From positions 1 through 64,000 of the forward strand of contig BBZN01000009.1 of NCBI GenBank assembly GCA_001304855.1: a DNA stretch of 64,000 nt, given 5' to 3'. This stretch comes from Clostridia bacterium UC5.1-1D2. Its GTDB lineage: Bacteria > Bacillota > Clostridia > Lachnospirales > Lachnospiraceae. The notes under the pieces are model-generated. The model saw only the letters and a list, made by a program, of their open reading frames with translations, made no database searches and was not told the origin of the DNA. Each line of letters opens with the position of its first letter. Within the stretch, counting starts at the first letter, position 1. The position numbers and the translations under genes were made by a program. Shown here piece by piece: positions 1-9,949 of this stretch.

Positions 1-134
1 AATAGGTCGATGTGATCCATCACCTCACAGAACGTGTATACCGGATCAGAAATATCAATTAATTTTTCGATTTCCAATGGTAATTTCAGTTGTCGTGTTG
101 TATAATTATCATTGGTATTTTTATTTATTAGCAT
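1..134 (-). CDS. IS1182-family transposase, N-terminal part cut by window edge
   Basis: The reverse strand from an ATG at 134 reads without stops to the window edge. The 44 visible residues include LPLEIEKLIDISDPVYTFCE and VMDHIDL, the typical opening of IS1182-type DDE transposases. The start and its upstream sequence (tataattaagtATGC, then AATAAATAA) are nearly identical to those of the decayed IS1182 transposase starting at 46629, which supports both the start and the family. The catalytic domain lies outside the window, so whether the copy is functional cannot be judged. Confidence 0.75.
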   Translation of the reverse strand, partial: MLINKNTNDNYTTRQLKLPLEIEKLIDISDPVYTFCEVMDHIDL

Positions 135-147
135 ACTTAATTATACC

Positions 148-187
148 AAAAAATCGCTGAAGTCTCACGACCTCAGCGATTTTTCTT
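148..187. terminator. Bidirectional terminator-like hairpin between transposase and pepD-like gene
   Basis: An 8-bp perfect stem (ATCGCTGA / TCAGCGAT) with a 12-base loop is preceded by six A and followed by T5-C-T3, so it can work in both directions. It lies just upstream of the transposase start. There it would shield the transposase from read-through and would also end converging transcripts. The second IS1182 copy has a different stem at the same relative place (46651-46668). Confidence 0.7.
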
Positions 188-235
188 TAGGGGGAGTTTA
201 TTTACATCCCCCTGAAATACCGGGGAGCGCAGGCT

Positions 236-1671
236 TCACAGCCTCCGCAAAAACTCTTTCAGCAACTCATAACACCTGTCAAAGGACTGCAAATCCAGCC
301 GTTCATCCGGTGAATGTACGTCCAGGCCAACGGGGCCCAGAGTAACCATGTCCATGTCGGGCCACTTACTCTTAAACACGCCGCATTCCAGCCCCCCATG
401 AACAGCCAGAAGCTCCAATTCTTTTCCCATACTCGATTTAACGGCCTCCCTCATGACTTCCCTCATATAGGAATTCTCCTCATATCCCCAGGCCGAATAC
501 CGGAGGATTCTTTGGCGTCTATTCCATATATGCCGGACAGAATTCTCAGTTCTTCAGCCATCTCATCCAGGTAAGATTCGCCTGCTCCCCGAAGGGAGAT
601 AGTCACCGCTGCCTGATCTTTTGCTGTCCTTACCACAGCCAGATTTTCCGATGCAGTGGTCAGTCCGGCTAAGTTCATGCTTCTGCGTCGCATTCCGTTG
701 GGACATATTAAGAGGAAATCCAAAAACCGTCTGCTTTCATCATGGTCCCAGCACCCCTCCACTTCTGCTTCTACAGCAGATACGGTAAGTCCTGGATCAC
801 TGTAACGGTATTCTTCCCCTATAGACGAGGCTGCGCTCTGCACAATCCTGCCGATTGTTTCATAATCCATAGCAGATACAAATTCGGCCTGACAGTCCCT
901 GGGAATTGCATTATCCTTGGAGCCGCCCTCCATGGAAGATAAGGTCAATGCTCCTTCTCTTTCCAGCGCATTTAATATACGCCCGCATATCTTGACAGCA
1001 TTTCCCCTCTCCTGGCCGATGCATTCTCCCGAATGTCCTCCCTGAAGACCGCCGATTACCAATCTGTACCCCTTCTCTGCACAGGGCTTTCTGTGAATGG
1101 AAAATGTTCCCTGCCACCTCATTCCTCCTGCGGAGGTGATCGTTGTAACAGCTCCGCCTCCGCCGTCGTCCAGACTGATATACCTCCGTCCCTTCAGATC
1201 TTCCGGCTCCAGGGCAAAGGCGCCATTCAGCCCAACTTCCTCCTGTACGGTAAACACACATTCCAGCGGCGGATGCTCCGCCTCCTGATCTGCAAGGATA
1301 CTCAGCATATAGGCCACCCCTGTGCCGTCGTCAGCTCCCAAAGTCGTTCCTCTTGCCCTGAGCCATCCCTTCTCAACATAGATATCCAGAGGATCCCTTT
1401 CAAAATCATGTCCGCAATCAGGAACCTTCTCACAGACCATATCTATATGGGACTGGAGGACTACGGCCGGGTGATCTTCATACCCAGGGGAAGCGTCTTT
1501 GTAAATAATCACATTTCCAATATCGTATTGCCTGCAGGCTAAATTCCGCTCCCGGGCGAATGCAGCCAGATAGCCGCTGTACTGTTTTTCGTTGCAGGAC
1601 CCGTGGGGAATCCTGGTCATTTCCTCAAAAAATCTGTGATAGGGTTTTGACCAATCCAATACCTCTCTCAT
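236..1671 (-). CDS. PepD-like aminoacyl-histidine dipeptidase (M20 family), frameshifted
   Basis: Zinc metallopeptidase of the PepD/aminoacyl-histidine dipeptidase type, cytosolic, expected to release N-terminal residues from Xaa-His and other dipeptides. The N-terminal segment shows the M20 metal ligands HIDMVCEK and ADDGTG and the catalytic TVQEEVG; HSGECIG is the lid/dimer-domain motif. The C-terminal segment (from 466) has HGGLECGVF. The frame breaks near 505: adding one base restores a continuous C-terminus, and the repaired length of about 479 residues fits the family (about 480-490). It is the last gene of a long minus-strand operon, 18 bp after the M24 peptidase. The break is probably a sequencing deletion rather than decay, because both halves are well conserved. 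Confidence 0.85.
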
Positions 1672-1689
1672 GTTTCACCGCTCCTCCTC

Positions 1690-2767
1690 TTATGGATTAA
1701 GTATTATGAGTTCCTTTGGAAAATCAGTGAGGTTCACCTTTCCCTCAGGGATAAATACACCATATCTTCAATGCGGACTCCAAATTCCCCCGGAATATAG
1801 ATTCCCGGTTCCACGGTTATCACATGGCCCTGGCGGAAACGGCCTTCGTAAGTCCTGTTGGCTCTGGGATTTTCATGGATTTCCAGCCCCAGGGAGTGGC
1901 CCAGGCCGTGACCGAAGTACGGTCCGAAGCCCGCCTTTTCAATTACCTCTCTGGCTGCACAGTCCACCTCTATCCCCGTCTTTCCCTCTGCAAATGCTTC
2001 TATACCTGCGCTCTGTGCATCCAGCACAGTCTGATATACCAGCCGCATTTTGTCCGTGGCATATCCCACTGCAAAGGTCCGGGTCATATCCGAGTTGTAA
2101 CCGTTCACCTCCGCCCCAAAGTCAATGGTTACAAAGTCTCCCCTTTCAATGGCTTTATGTCCCGGCTGCCATGGGGCATAGATGTTTTTTCCCGGAAATC
2201 AGAGGCATACCCGGTGCATACCCGGCGGATCCTTCCATTGCCATATAATATCTCAGCTTTGCACAGAGTTCATCCTCATAGGCCCCCTCCTTGATCTCCG
2301 GCAAAAGGCGCTGCAAAGCGCGCTCTGCAATCCGCTGGGCCTGGGTAATCCACATGATTTCTTCCGGTTCTTTTTCCTCCCTCAGTTTCTCCACCCTGTC
2401 ATCCAGAGGCAGGAGCTGTACAGGGAGCAGGTTTTTATATATGGAATAATCTGCCACCGTCATCCTGCAGTTTTCAAACGCTATGACGCCGTACATTTGG
2501 GATTCTGCAAAAGTACGGATGGTTTCCGGCGTGGGATAGAACCGGCAGGTTCTAGAACTTCATAGCCAAAGGCCCTATTTTTCTCACTGCATCTTCTATG
2601 TATCTGGAGTCGGTAAAAACCGTTCCCTTTCCGGATGCGTCAATTATAACCATGCCTTCCAGGCGGCCATACATTGTTGCATACTGCATGTTAATCTCAC
2701 TGGTGAGAATCAGGGCGTCCGCTCCCATACCTCTCGCCACGTTTGCAAGCTTGTCCAATCGTCCCAT
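1690..2767 (-). CDS. Xaa-Pro peptidase-like M24 metallopeptidase, frameshifted
   Basis: Creatinase/prolidase-type M24 peptidase, expected to cleave Xaa-Pro bonds using two metal ions. The N-terminal creatinase-like domain lies at 2767-2400. The catalytic pita-bread domain includes TIDFGAEVNGYNSDMTRTF (metal Asp), FGHGLGHSLGLEIHE (metal and proton-transfer His) and the metal Glu in VEPGIYIPGEFGVRIEDMV. Frame breaks occur near 2550-2500, 2185 (an A6 run where A5 restores frame) and 1745. Repairing them gives about 359 residues, normal for the family, ending in KELIILNP at 1690. It lies between two M20 dipeptidases in one operon, pointing to complete breakdown of imported peptides including proline peptides. 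Confidence 0.85.
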
Positions 2768-2786
2768 CTCATCCCTCCATCATCTC

Positions 2787-4381
2787 TTACAATGCCTCTA
2801 ATAAACGGCAGAACACCTCATATATATCATCAAAGCTCTTTAAATCCAGCCTTTCATCCGGCGTGTGTACATCATATCCGTAAGGCCCCATTGCAATAAT
2901 ATCCATCTCAGGTACATGCGCGCAAAAACGCCGCACTCCAAGCCTCCCTGTACGGGAATCAGCCCCAGCTCTTTTCCCCTGTTCTCCTTAAATACCCGCT
3001 GTAGCGTGCGAAGCAGATGGGAATCATGAAATTCCCAGGCAGGAAAGGAACCTTCCTCCCTGCATTCAAAGCCCATACAGGAGGACAACAGCAGGATTTC
3101 TTCCTGCATATGGGCAATCCTCGAATCGGATGAGCCCCTCAGATGGTAGGTCAGGCAGATTTCATTCCCCCGGCATTCAACTGCAGACCAGTTTACGCTC
3201 TCGGATATTATATCGGAAAACTCTGTATTTCTGTGTCTCAGCCCACACGGAAAAAGATACATAAAAGAAGTATCCCGTCGCTGCATCTTTGGCTCATCTG
3301 CATTGACGGAGTGATCTCCCTCCACTCAATCATCACATCTTTTTCAGGCTGGGAAATCTCCTTTTTTATATCTGCCCACAGCCTTTTTGCACATTCCCGG
3401 AGGACAGCCGGATCCTCAGCACAAGTGAACGACAGTTCGCACCAGGTTGCGATCTTGTTGTCACTGCCGCCCCCCTTAACATCCGTCAGCCGCAAGGCAA
3501 GTCCGGATTTACCATGCCCGGCCCAATGAGACGGGCACGATAACAATCTGGCTTTTTCCCCGCAGGCGCAGCAGACTTCGCCCGAAGGAAGGGAGCTATT
3601 CTCTTCATGATGGCAGGGCTTTCCCCTCCATGATGGGCAGGACTTTCTTCCGGCCGGTGTACTGCAGGGCGCGTCCAAGTTCATACACCAGCCGCGCCCC
3701 CAGCTTATTGGCATTTGCCTGTTCTCTCTTATACCCGTCGGAATACCCGCCTTTCAGGCCGCTTATTCTGACGCAGTATCCCTGCCCTTGCGCTTTTTCC
3801 CACTGGAACTGTCTCTTTGCAATCCCCTTAAGGCCAGCCAGACTGGATATGTAGATGCTGTCTCCGCCTCCGCAGTCCAGACTGATAAGCCTTCTGAAGC
3901 GTATATCTTCCTTCTTCAGCGCCAGAGCGCCTCCAAGGCCTGTCTCCTCCTGGACAGTAAAGACGGCCTCTATAGGAGGAGCTTTCAGCTCAGGGTCGTC
4001 AAGCACAGCCAGAATGTAGGCGACTCCTGTGCCGTCGTCGGCCCCCAGCGTTGTTCCCCTTGCTTTTAAAAAACCATGATCAATATAGAGCTTTAAAGGA
4101 TCCTTTAAAAAATCATGGCTGATATTTTCAGTCTTGGCCCAGACCATGTCCATATGCGCCTGAAGCCCAAGACAGGGATGATCCTCATAGCCCGGAAAAG
4201 GCGGCTTATGAATCATCACATTGCCTATCGCATCCCGCTTGTATTCAAAGCTGCGCTCTTTGGCAAAACGCACCAGATAATCTCCGTACTCCTTCTCATG
4301 GAAAGAACCATGAGGAATCCGGGTCATCTCCTCAAAAAATCGGTGATGCCTCTTTTTATGATCCAAAACCCAACTGTCCAT
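2787..4381 (-). CDS. Second PepD-like M20 dipeptidase, frameshifted, with an apparent internal insert
   Basis: Paralogue of the gene at 236-1671 and of the same type. The intact N-terminal 258 codons contain AHMDMVWAK, ADDGTGVAYIL and TVQEETGLGGAL (zinc ligands and catalytic Glu), and the C-terminal part contains VQGGLECGVFA. Frame changes occur near 3610, 3280 and 2920. The repaired gene is about 531 codons, some 45-50 longer than its paralogue. The excess lies at about 3495-3650, between the lid domain and the GGGSDNKIA motif, where no family sequence is recognisable. It ends 20 bp before the M24 gene and begins about 157 bp after the binding-protein gene. Redundant dipeptidases suggest broad or conjugate-type substrates. 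Confidence 0.8.
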
Positions 4382-4430
4382 ATTCTAACCACTCCCCATC
4401 CTATTGCCAGCTCTATTCACAGTCCGGCCC

Positions 4431-4532
4431 GGTTCCGCTTATCCATCCCCTTCCGGCTCCGCTTATCCATCCGCTTCTGATTTCACTTCTCCATCCCCTT
4501 CCTGCTTCGCTTCTCCATCCCCTTCCGGCTCC
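4431..4532. repeat. Imperfect 23-25 bp tandem repeat, about four units
   Basis: Four consecutive copies of a unit based on CTTATCCATCCCCTTCCGG / CTTCTCCATCCCCTTCC occupy the gap between the binding-protein stop and the second dipeptidase. Read on the minus strand, a short open frame begins with an ATG just after the binding-protein stop and encodes about 23 residues with two EGDGE repeats before a stop. The region may be a decayed low-complexity tail or slippage-made spacer. It has no clear ribosome site, so a real peptide is doubtful. Confidence 0.7.
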
Positions 4533-4537
4533 ATTAT

Positions 4538-6069
4538 CTACTCCCAGCTCCACTCTGCAATCCTGTATATGCCTTCCGCATCAGCCCGCAGCCCCTTTAA
4601 GTCCTTATTGGCAGCCACCGCCTTTGTGTTTTCACAGATAGGCACAATCACCGCCTTGTCTCCCATAACCTCAACCACGCGCCGGATCTCTGCAAGCCGC
4701 TTCTCACTGTCTGTAGTGGAACGGCTTGCCTTATAGGCCTCGTCCAATTCCGGAACATTGACCCTCCGAAATTTCATTGCCGTCTGAAACAAACATCTCA
4801 TAGTAGTAGTCAATATCGGCAGGGGAGGCGCTGAAGGATACCACCTGGAAGGGATAATTACCAAGACGGAATATGTCCTCGAACCACGCATTATTATCCA
4901 TCTTTTCAACCGTACAGTTGATTCCCACCTCTGCCAGCTGTGCCTGGACGATCTCCATAGGTTTATAGTAATTATCCGAACTGCTGCATGGAATCGTCAG
5001 ATCAATGCCATCCGGGTATCCTGCCTTTGCCAGATATTCTTTTGCCTTCTCCGGATCGTACTGGGGAGCTGTGTAGCCTGTACGCCTGTGGAATAGGAAG
5101 GCACCAATGTGTTGGCCAGAGCTCCCTTGCTTCAAGGGCTCCCATAAGCACCGCCTCCTTGTCAATTGCATAGGCAACGGCAAGGCGCAGATTTTCATCC
5201 ACAAAAGGACTTCCGTCCTTCATGCTGAACATTACAAAATCCACAACAGAACCAGAGGTTGCCAGAAACTGAAGCTTGTCGGAGGCCTCCAGCCTGTCGT
5301 AATCTGTGCTTGCAACGGTAGTCAGTACATCCAGCTCCCCGTTCTCTAAAGCCAGGGCGGCAGATGTGGCCGCATTATTATAGATGATAAAGTCCACATT
5401 CTTGATGGCAGGAGCGCCTGCAAAATAATCCTCATTGGCCTCCATGGTTATAGATGCGCCGGACTTCCATTCCACCAGCTTATAAGCTCCGGTTCCCACC
5501 GGGTTGCGCACAAATGCATCGGGATTTTCTTCATAAGCCGCTTTGGAAAGAATGCCCATGGCAGGCTGTGCCATACATTCCAGGGCAGGGCCGTAAGGCA
5601 TCTTGCAGTTTAATCTCACATGTGCGTCGTCCACAACCTCCATATTCTCAATAAAGGAGGTCAGCACGTTGGAGTAGCCGGAATCCATAATCGTCTGGTA
5701 GCTGAATGCCACGTCCTCAGCAGTCATCTTGTCCCCGTTATGGAAGGTGACGTCATCCCGCAGCTCAAAGGTATAGGCCATATCTTCTTCCGAATATTCC
5801 CAGGACTTGGCAAGGCAAGGAACAATTTCGCCCTGGCTGTTCTTCACAACAAGGGGATCAAAAAGCTGCGTCCCCACGAAAGACGCCACAACGCTGGTTG
5901 CCAAACCGGCGTGAAGGGATGTGGGTTCGCTGTTCAGGGTTACAATCACACGGTCCCGCGCCCCGCCGCTCTGACTGTCTGCGGCCGGCTGCTGTGCCTT
6001 GGAACCGCAGGCGCTTAAAAACATAGTTCCTGCAAGTATAGCTGCTGCAATAGCTCTCATTCGTCTCAT
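4538..6069 (-). CDS. Opp/Dpp-type substrate-binding lipoprotein (SBP family 5), frameshifted
   Basis: Extracellular receptor that delivers oligopeptides or similar solutes to the adjacent ABC permease. A lipoprotein signal peptide ends in FLSAC (Cys21). The mature part has family-5 hallmarks: LFDPLV, WEYSEEDMAYTFELRDDVTF, NGDKMTAEDVAFSY and RLAVAYAIDKEAV. Frame breaks near 5110 and 4800-4750 split the C-terminal half, but the same-strand frames continue to the usual end RIAEWSWE. The repaired length of about 510 residues is normal. It follows dppF by 11 bp and is a close paralogue of the protein at 14544-16085. Confidence 0.88.
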
Positions 6070-6079
6070 ACTATTCCTC

Positions 6080-7031
6080 CTAATCCGTCAGCATTCTGCA
6101 CGCTGCAAAATGCCGGTTTCCATAATGTTTCAACTCAATATCCTCCCCCGTACATTCCGGCTTTGCCAGGGGACACCGCGCCGCAAAACGGCATCCGGGT
6201 TTGGGATTAATGGGACTGCTCACTTCGCCTGCAAGCAGCTCCTGTTTTTTCCTCTTCTGGACAGATTTGGTACGGGGATAGCCGCCAGAAGCGCCTTCGT
6301 ATATGGGTGCATGGGGTTTCTGAACAATTCGTCTGCCGGAGCCTTCTCCACACATTTGCCCAGGTACATAACTGCTATCTCATCTGAAATATGCTTTACC
6401 ACCGACAGGTCGTGGGTGATAAACATGTAGGTAAGCTTCATCTCATCCTGTAAATCCATCAGAAGATTCAGGATTTGAGCCTGGATGGATACATCCAGAG
6501 CGCTGACAGGTTCGTCGCACACGACGAACTTAGGCTTCAGGATCAATGCCCTTGCCACCCCAATCCTCTGCCTGCGCCCGCCGTCCAGTTCATGGGGGTA
6601 GGAGTTTACTAATTTAGGGGACAGTCCCACCATCTCCATCATTCGGAATACGGCCTCCTCAGTCTCATGGAGGCTTTTGTACAGCCGGTTCACAATCAGC
6701 GGCTCTGCGATAATCTCGCTGACCGACAGTCTGGGATTTAAGCTGGCATAGGGATCCTGAAATATGATCTGGGCCTGCCTGCGGAATTCCAGGAGCTCAC
6801 GTTTGCTGTAGGTTGTGATGTCCTTTCCCTCAAACTCCACTTTCCCGCCTGTAGGTTCTATAAGCCTCAGTATGGTGCGCCCAGCGTGGACTTCCCGCAG
6901 CCCGACTCTCCCACCACCCCCAGGGTCTTTCCCTGGTCAATGGTAAAACTCACCTTGTCAACTGCGTGAAGCATTCCCTTAGGCGTATCAAAATACTTTG
7001 TCAGATTAGTCATCTTTATCAATTCCGCCAT
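6080..7031 (-). CDS. Opp/Dpp ABC transporter ATPase, DppF/OppF type, frameshifted
   Basis: Second ATPase subunit of the peptide-type importer. From the ATG at 7031: [20 protein letters not shown] and GCGKST (Walker A), [13 protein letters not shown] (Q-loop), [16 protein letters not shown] (signature), [20 protein letters not shown] (Walker B and D-loop) and ITHDLSVV (switch His). The C-terminal domain has [14 protein letters not shown], the Cys-rich oligopeptide-ABC motif. One-base deletions near 6885 and 6240 break the frame; the repaired protein is about 317 residues. The start overlaps the end of dppD by 13 bp, indicating translational coupling. Confidence 0.9.
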
Positions 7032-8016
7032 GTGGAAACCTCCTCTTTCTGCAAATGGCAGCGCACCATATGGCCATTTCCCCAGTCAGCCGCAGGAGGA
7101 GCCGATTCTGTGCACCGGCTGCTGCAATATTTACATCTGGGCGCAAACCAGCATCCTTTTACAGGCAGAGACATGTCCGGCATCAGGCCTTCGATGGGAG
7201 ACAGCCTCCTGTTCTTCTCATGAAGATTGGGAATGGATGCAAACAGACCTTCCGTGTAAGGATGATGGACATATTTATCAAAAATATCATAGATGGAACC
7301 GCTCTCCACAATCTGCCCCGCATACATCACGGCGACTTTGTCACATGTTTCAGCCACAATTCCCAGATCGTGGGTTATCAGTATCATGGATGTGCCAGGC
7401 GGGTTTTTAAATCGGTCATCATATTCAGGACCTGAGCCTGAATGGTGACGTCCAGGGCAGTGGTGGGTTCGTCCGCAATCAAAAGCTCGGGTTCGCAGGC
7501 CAGGGAGATGGCAATCACCACCCTCTGCTTCATTCCCCCCGAAAACTGGTGGGGATAATCATTTTTCCGCTCTGTGGCAATCCCCACCATCTCCAGCATC
7601 TGATCCACCTTATGGCTGATCTGTTCCTGGGTGAGTTTCTCATCATTATGCAGCTCCAGTATCTCTGCAATCTGATCCCCCACCCGCATCAGGGGATTAA
7701 GGCTTGTCATGGGATCCTGAAAAATCATGGAGATTCTCTTTCCACGGTACACAAGCATGTGGTCTTCCCTCTCGCAAAGCAGATCTTTGCCGTCGAAAAT
7801 GATGCTCCCCTCCCGGACGGTCCCCACATTCTTTGGAAGAAGCCGCAGAATACTCATTGCAAGGGTGGTTTTACCTGCCCCCGTTTCCCCCACCAGTCCC
7901 AGGGTTTCTCCCCGTTTTATTTCCAGGCCCACCCCGTTCAATGCATAGACCACCGCCTCGTCTGTTTTATACTCTACTTTTAAATTACTGATTTCAAGAA
8001 GATTTTCTTTTTCCAT
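7019..8016 (-). CDS. Opp/Dpp ABC transporter ATPase, DppD/OppD type, frameshifted
   Basis: First ATPase subunit of the importer. Motifs in order: [16 protein letters not shown] (Walker A), [19 protein letters not shown] (Q-loop), [20 protein letters not shown] (signature), [20 protein letters not shown] (Walker B), [20 protein letters not shown] (switch). The C-terminal domain holds the Cys cluster [13 protein letters not shown] one-base deletion near 7385 joins two well-conserved frames, and the repaired length of about 332 residues fits the family. It lies between dppC (55 bp upstream) and dppF (overlapping). Confidence 0.92.
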
Positions 8017-8070
8017 ATTCTCCTCCGCTCCGGAGCGTTTCTGAAACCTGCGCTCTTTACCTTTCGGATT

Positions 8071-8946
8071 TTAATTCTTCAGTTTTGGATCCAGGGCGTC
8101 CCGAAGTCCGTCTCCCACCAGATTCACCGCCATGGCCACGATCACAATGACTATTCCCGGCACAAGCACCAGGTGTGGATAAGCCAGCATATAGCTGGTT
8201 CCCTCTGAGAGAAGAAGCCCCCATTCCGGCGTGGGCGAGGATACCCCAAGGCCGATGTAACTCAATCCCGATATAGCCAGAAGCGTGGCGGAGAGATCCA
8301 ATGTGGCCTGGACAATAATAGGGCCGATTGCATTGGGAATAATATGCCGCATCAATATTCTGGAATTACTGGTTCCGCATGCAACGGCCGCCTCCACATA
8401 CTCCTGGTTTCTCAGAGGAAGCATATAGGAGCGGGCCACCCGGATCCCTCCCGGGGTAGCGCCAAATACACAGGCAATGCAGAGATTCACGATCCCGCCT
8501 CCCAGGGCTGCCACAACACAGATAGCCATAAGATAAAATGGCAGTGCATAAAACACATCTGTGATTCTCATGAGAACATTGTCAACCATTCCGCCGTAGT
8601 AAGATCCTACGGCCGCCACTCCCACGGAGATAACTGTGGAAATAAGAATTACGCAGATAGATGAAACCAGGGAAAATCTTGCGCCGTACAGCACCCTGGC
8701 CAGCATGTCCCGTCCGTACTGATCCGTTCCTAGCGGATGCTCCATGCTGATGAACGGAACCAGGAGCCTGTTGGCCATATTCTGTGCCACCGCATCTTTC
8801 TCATAATTCATGAAAAAATCCAGGGACAAAATAACCAACAGCAGCAGGATCAATATGACCATCCCCGCCATTGCCAGCTTATTCTTAGAAAACCGCATTG
8901 CAATGGTTCTGAACTGGCTCCGTTTTTTGTATGTTGTATTTGTCAT
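8071..8946 (-). CDS. Opp/Dpp ABC permease, DppC type
   Basis: Intact 291-residue inner-membrane permease. An N-terminal OppC-type segment with one membrane helix (FSKNKLAMAGMVILILLLLV) is followed by HPLGTDQYGRDMLARVLYGA, the typical DppC opening, and a five-helix core. The EAA loop is EYVEAAVACGTSNSRILMRH. The C-terminus VNLVGDGLRDALDPKLKN is diagnostic for this family. Its start overlaps the dppB stop by 4 bp. It pairs with DppB to form the membrane channel. Confidence 0.95.
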   Translation of the reverse strand: MTNTTYKKRSQFRTIAMRFSKNKLAMAGMVILILLLLVILSLDFFMNYEKDAVAQNMANRLLVPFISMEHPLGTDQYGRDMLARVLYGARFSLVSSICVILISTVISVGVAAVGSYYGGMVDNVLMRITDVFYALPFYLMAICVVAALGGGIVNLCIACVFGATPGGIRVARSYMLPLRNQEYVEAAVACGTSNSRILMRHIIPNAIGPIIVQATLDLSATLLAISGLSYIGLGVSSPTPEWGLLLSEGTSYMLAYPHLVLVPGIVIVIVAMAVNLVGDGLRDALDPKLKN

Positions 8947-9920
8947 GACTTCGCCCCCAATCCGGCTTTCTCCAGGCGTTTTTTCCTGGATACCGAGACG
9001 TACTGTGATTTCAGCCGTGGATCGATGTAAACATACAGAATATCCACAATCAGATTCATCACTCCTATGATGAAGGAGACGAACAGCACCTCCGCCATCA
9101 CCATGGGTATATCCAGCTGGGTAACTGCAGTCACGGCCAGCGTCCCCAGTCCTGAAAGCGCAAATACGGACTCTATAATCATTGTCCCGCCAATGAGTTT
9201 TGCAAAATTCATGCCGATGATTGTAACAATGGGCAGACAGGCATTGCGCAGCGCGTGGCGGACAATCACCTGTTTCTCCGTAGCTCCTTTAGCCCTGGCC
9301 ATCTTGATATAATCCGCCCGTATCACCTCCAGCATATTGGATCGCGTCAGGCGCACCAGAGTGGCCATATAACTGGCCGCCAGGGCGAACCAGGGCATGA
9401 GATAACCGGAAAAGGAACCTCCCCCTTTTGCAGGAAGCCAGCCCAGCTTCAACGCAAACAGCAGTATCATAATCGTCCCAAGCCAGAAGCCGGGCATGGA
9501 TGACAGCAGAAGCGCGCCAGCCAGCGTCACATTGTCCATGAGGGAATACTGCTTGACAGCAGACAGAATCCCGATGGGAAGGGCCAGTATCACCATCATC
9601 ACCATGGAGCCGGAGGCGATTATCAATGTGGTGGGAAGGCGCATCAAAATCTCCTGCATCACAGGAAGCTTTGTCCTGTAAGACATCCCAAAGTTGCCTG
9701 TGACCACACTCCCTATATATTTTACATACCTTACAAGGAAGGGGGCGTTGAGCCCCATCTCCTCCCGGAGCTGGGCGATGCTTTCCGGCGTTGCACGCTG
9801 GCCCAGGATAACCTGGGCAGGATCTCCGGGAGACAGCTCCAGCAGTCCAAATACCACGAAGGAGATACCCAGCAAAACCGGTATCATCATAAGTATCCTT
9901 CTGAAGATATATTTTTTCAT
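8943..9920 (-). CDS. Opp/Dpp ABC permease, DppB type
   Basis: Intact 325-residue permease, the partner of the adjacent DppC. The N-terminus KYIFRRILMMIPVLLGISFV and LSPGDPAQVILG are classical DppB features, followed by six predicted membrane segments. The EAA loop includes DYIKMARAKGATEKQVIVRH, and the end YVYIDPRLKSQYV is typical. An AAAGGAGG ribosome site precedes the ATG. It begins 30 bp after the flavoprotein gene, so both are probably co-transcribed from the promoter at 12048-12075. Confidence 0.95.
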   Translation of the reverse strand: MKKYIFRRILMMIPVLLGISFVVFGLLELSPGDPAQVILGQRATPESIAQLREEMGLNAPFLVRYVKYIGSVVTGNFGMSYRTKLPVMQEILMRLPTTLIIASGSMVMMVILALPIGILSAVKQYSLMDNVTLAGALLLSSMPGFWLGTIMILLFALKLGWLPAKGGGSFSGYLMPWFALAASYMATLVRLTRSNMLEVIRADYIKMARAKGATEKQVIVRHALRNACLPIVTIIGMNFAKLIGGTMIIESVFALSGLGTLAVTAVTQLDIPMVMAEVLFVSFIIGVMNLIVDILYVYIDPRLKSQYVSVSRKKRLEKAGLGAKS

Positions 9921-9949
9921 ATTTCGGACCTCCTTTTAAAACCGGCCAA

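Noticed and set aside
148..187. Hairpin beside the IS1182 start as a possible IS target site (insertion into terminators)
   Set aside because: In the second copy the terminal inverted repeat lies beyond the hairpin (46742), so the hairpin is inside the element, not its target.
4431..4532. Tandem repeat as a CRISPR array
   Set aside because: Units are adjacent without unique spacers and only about four in number; no cas genes.
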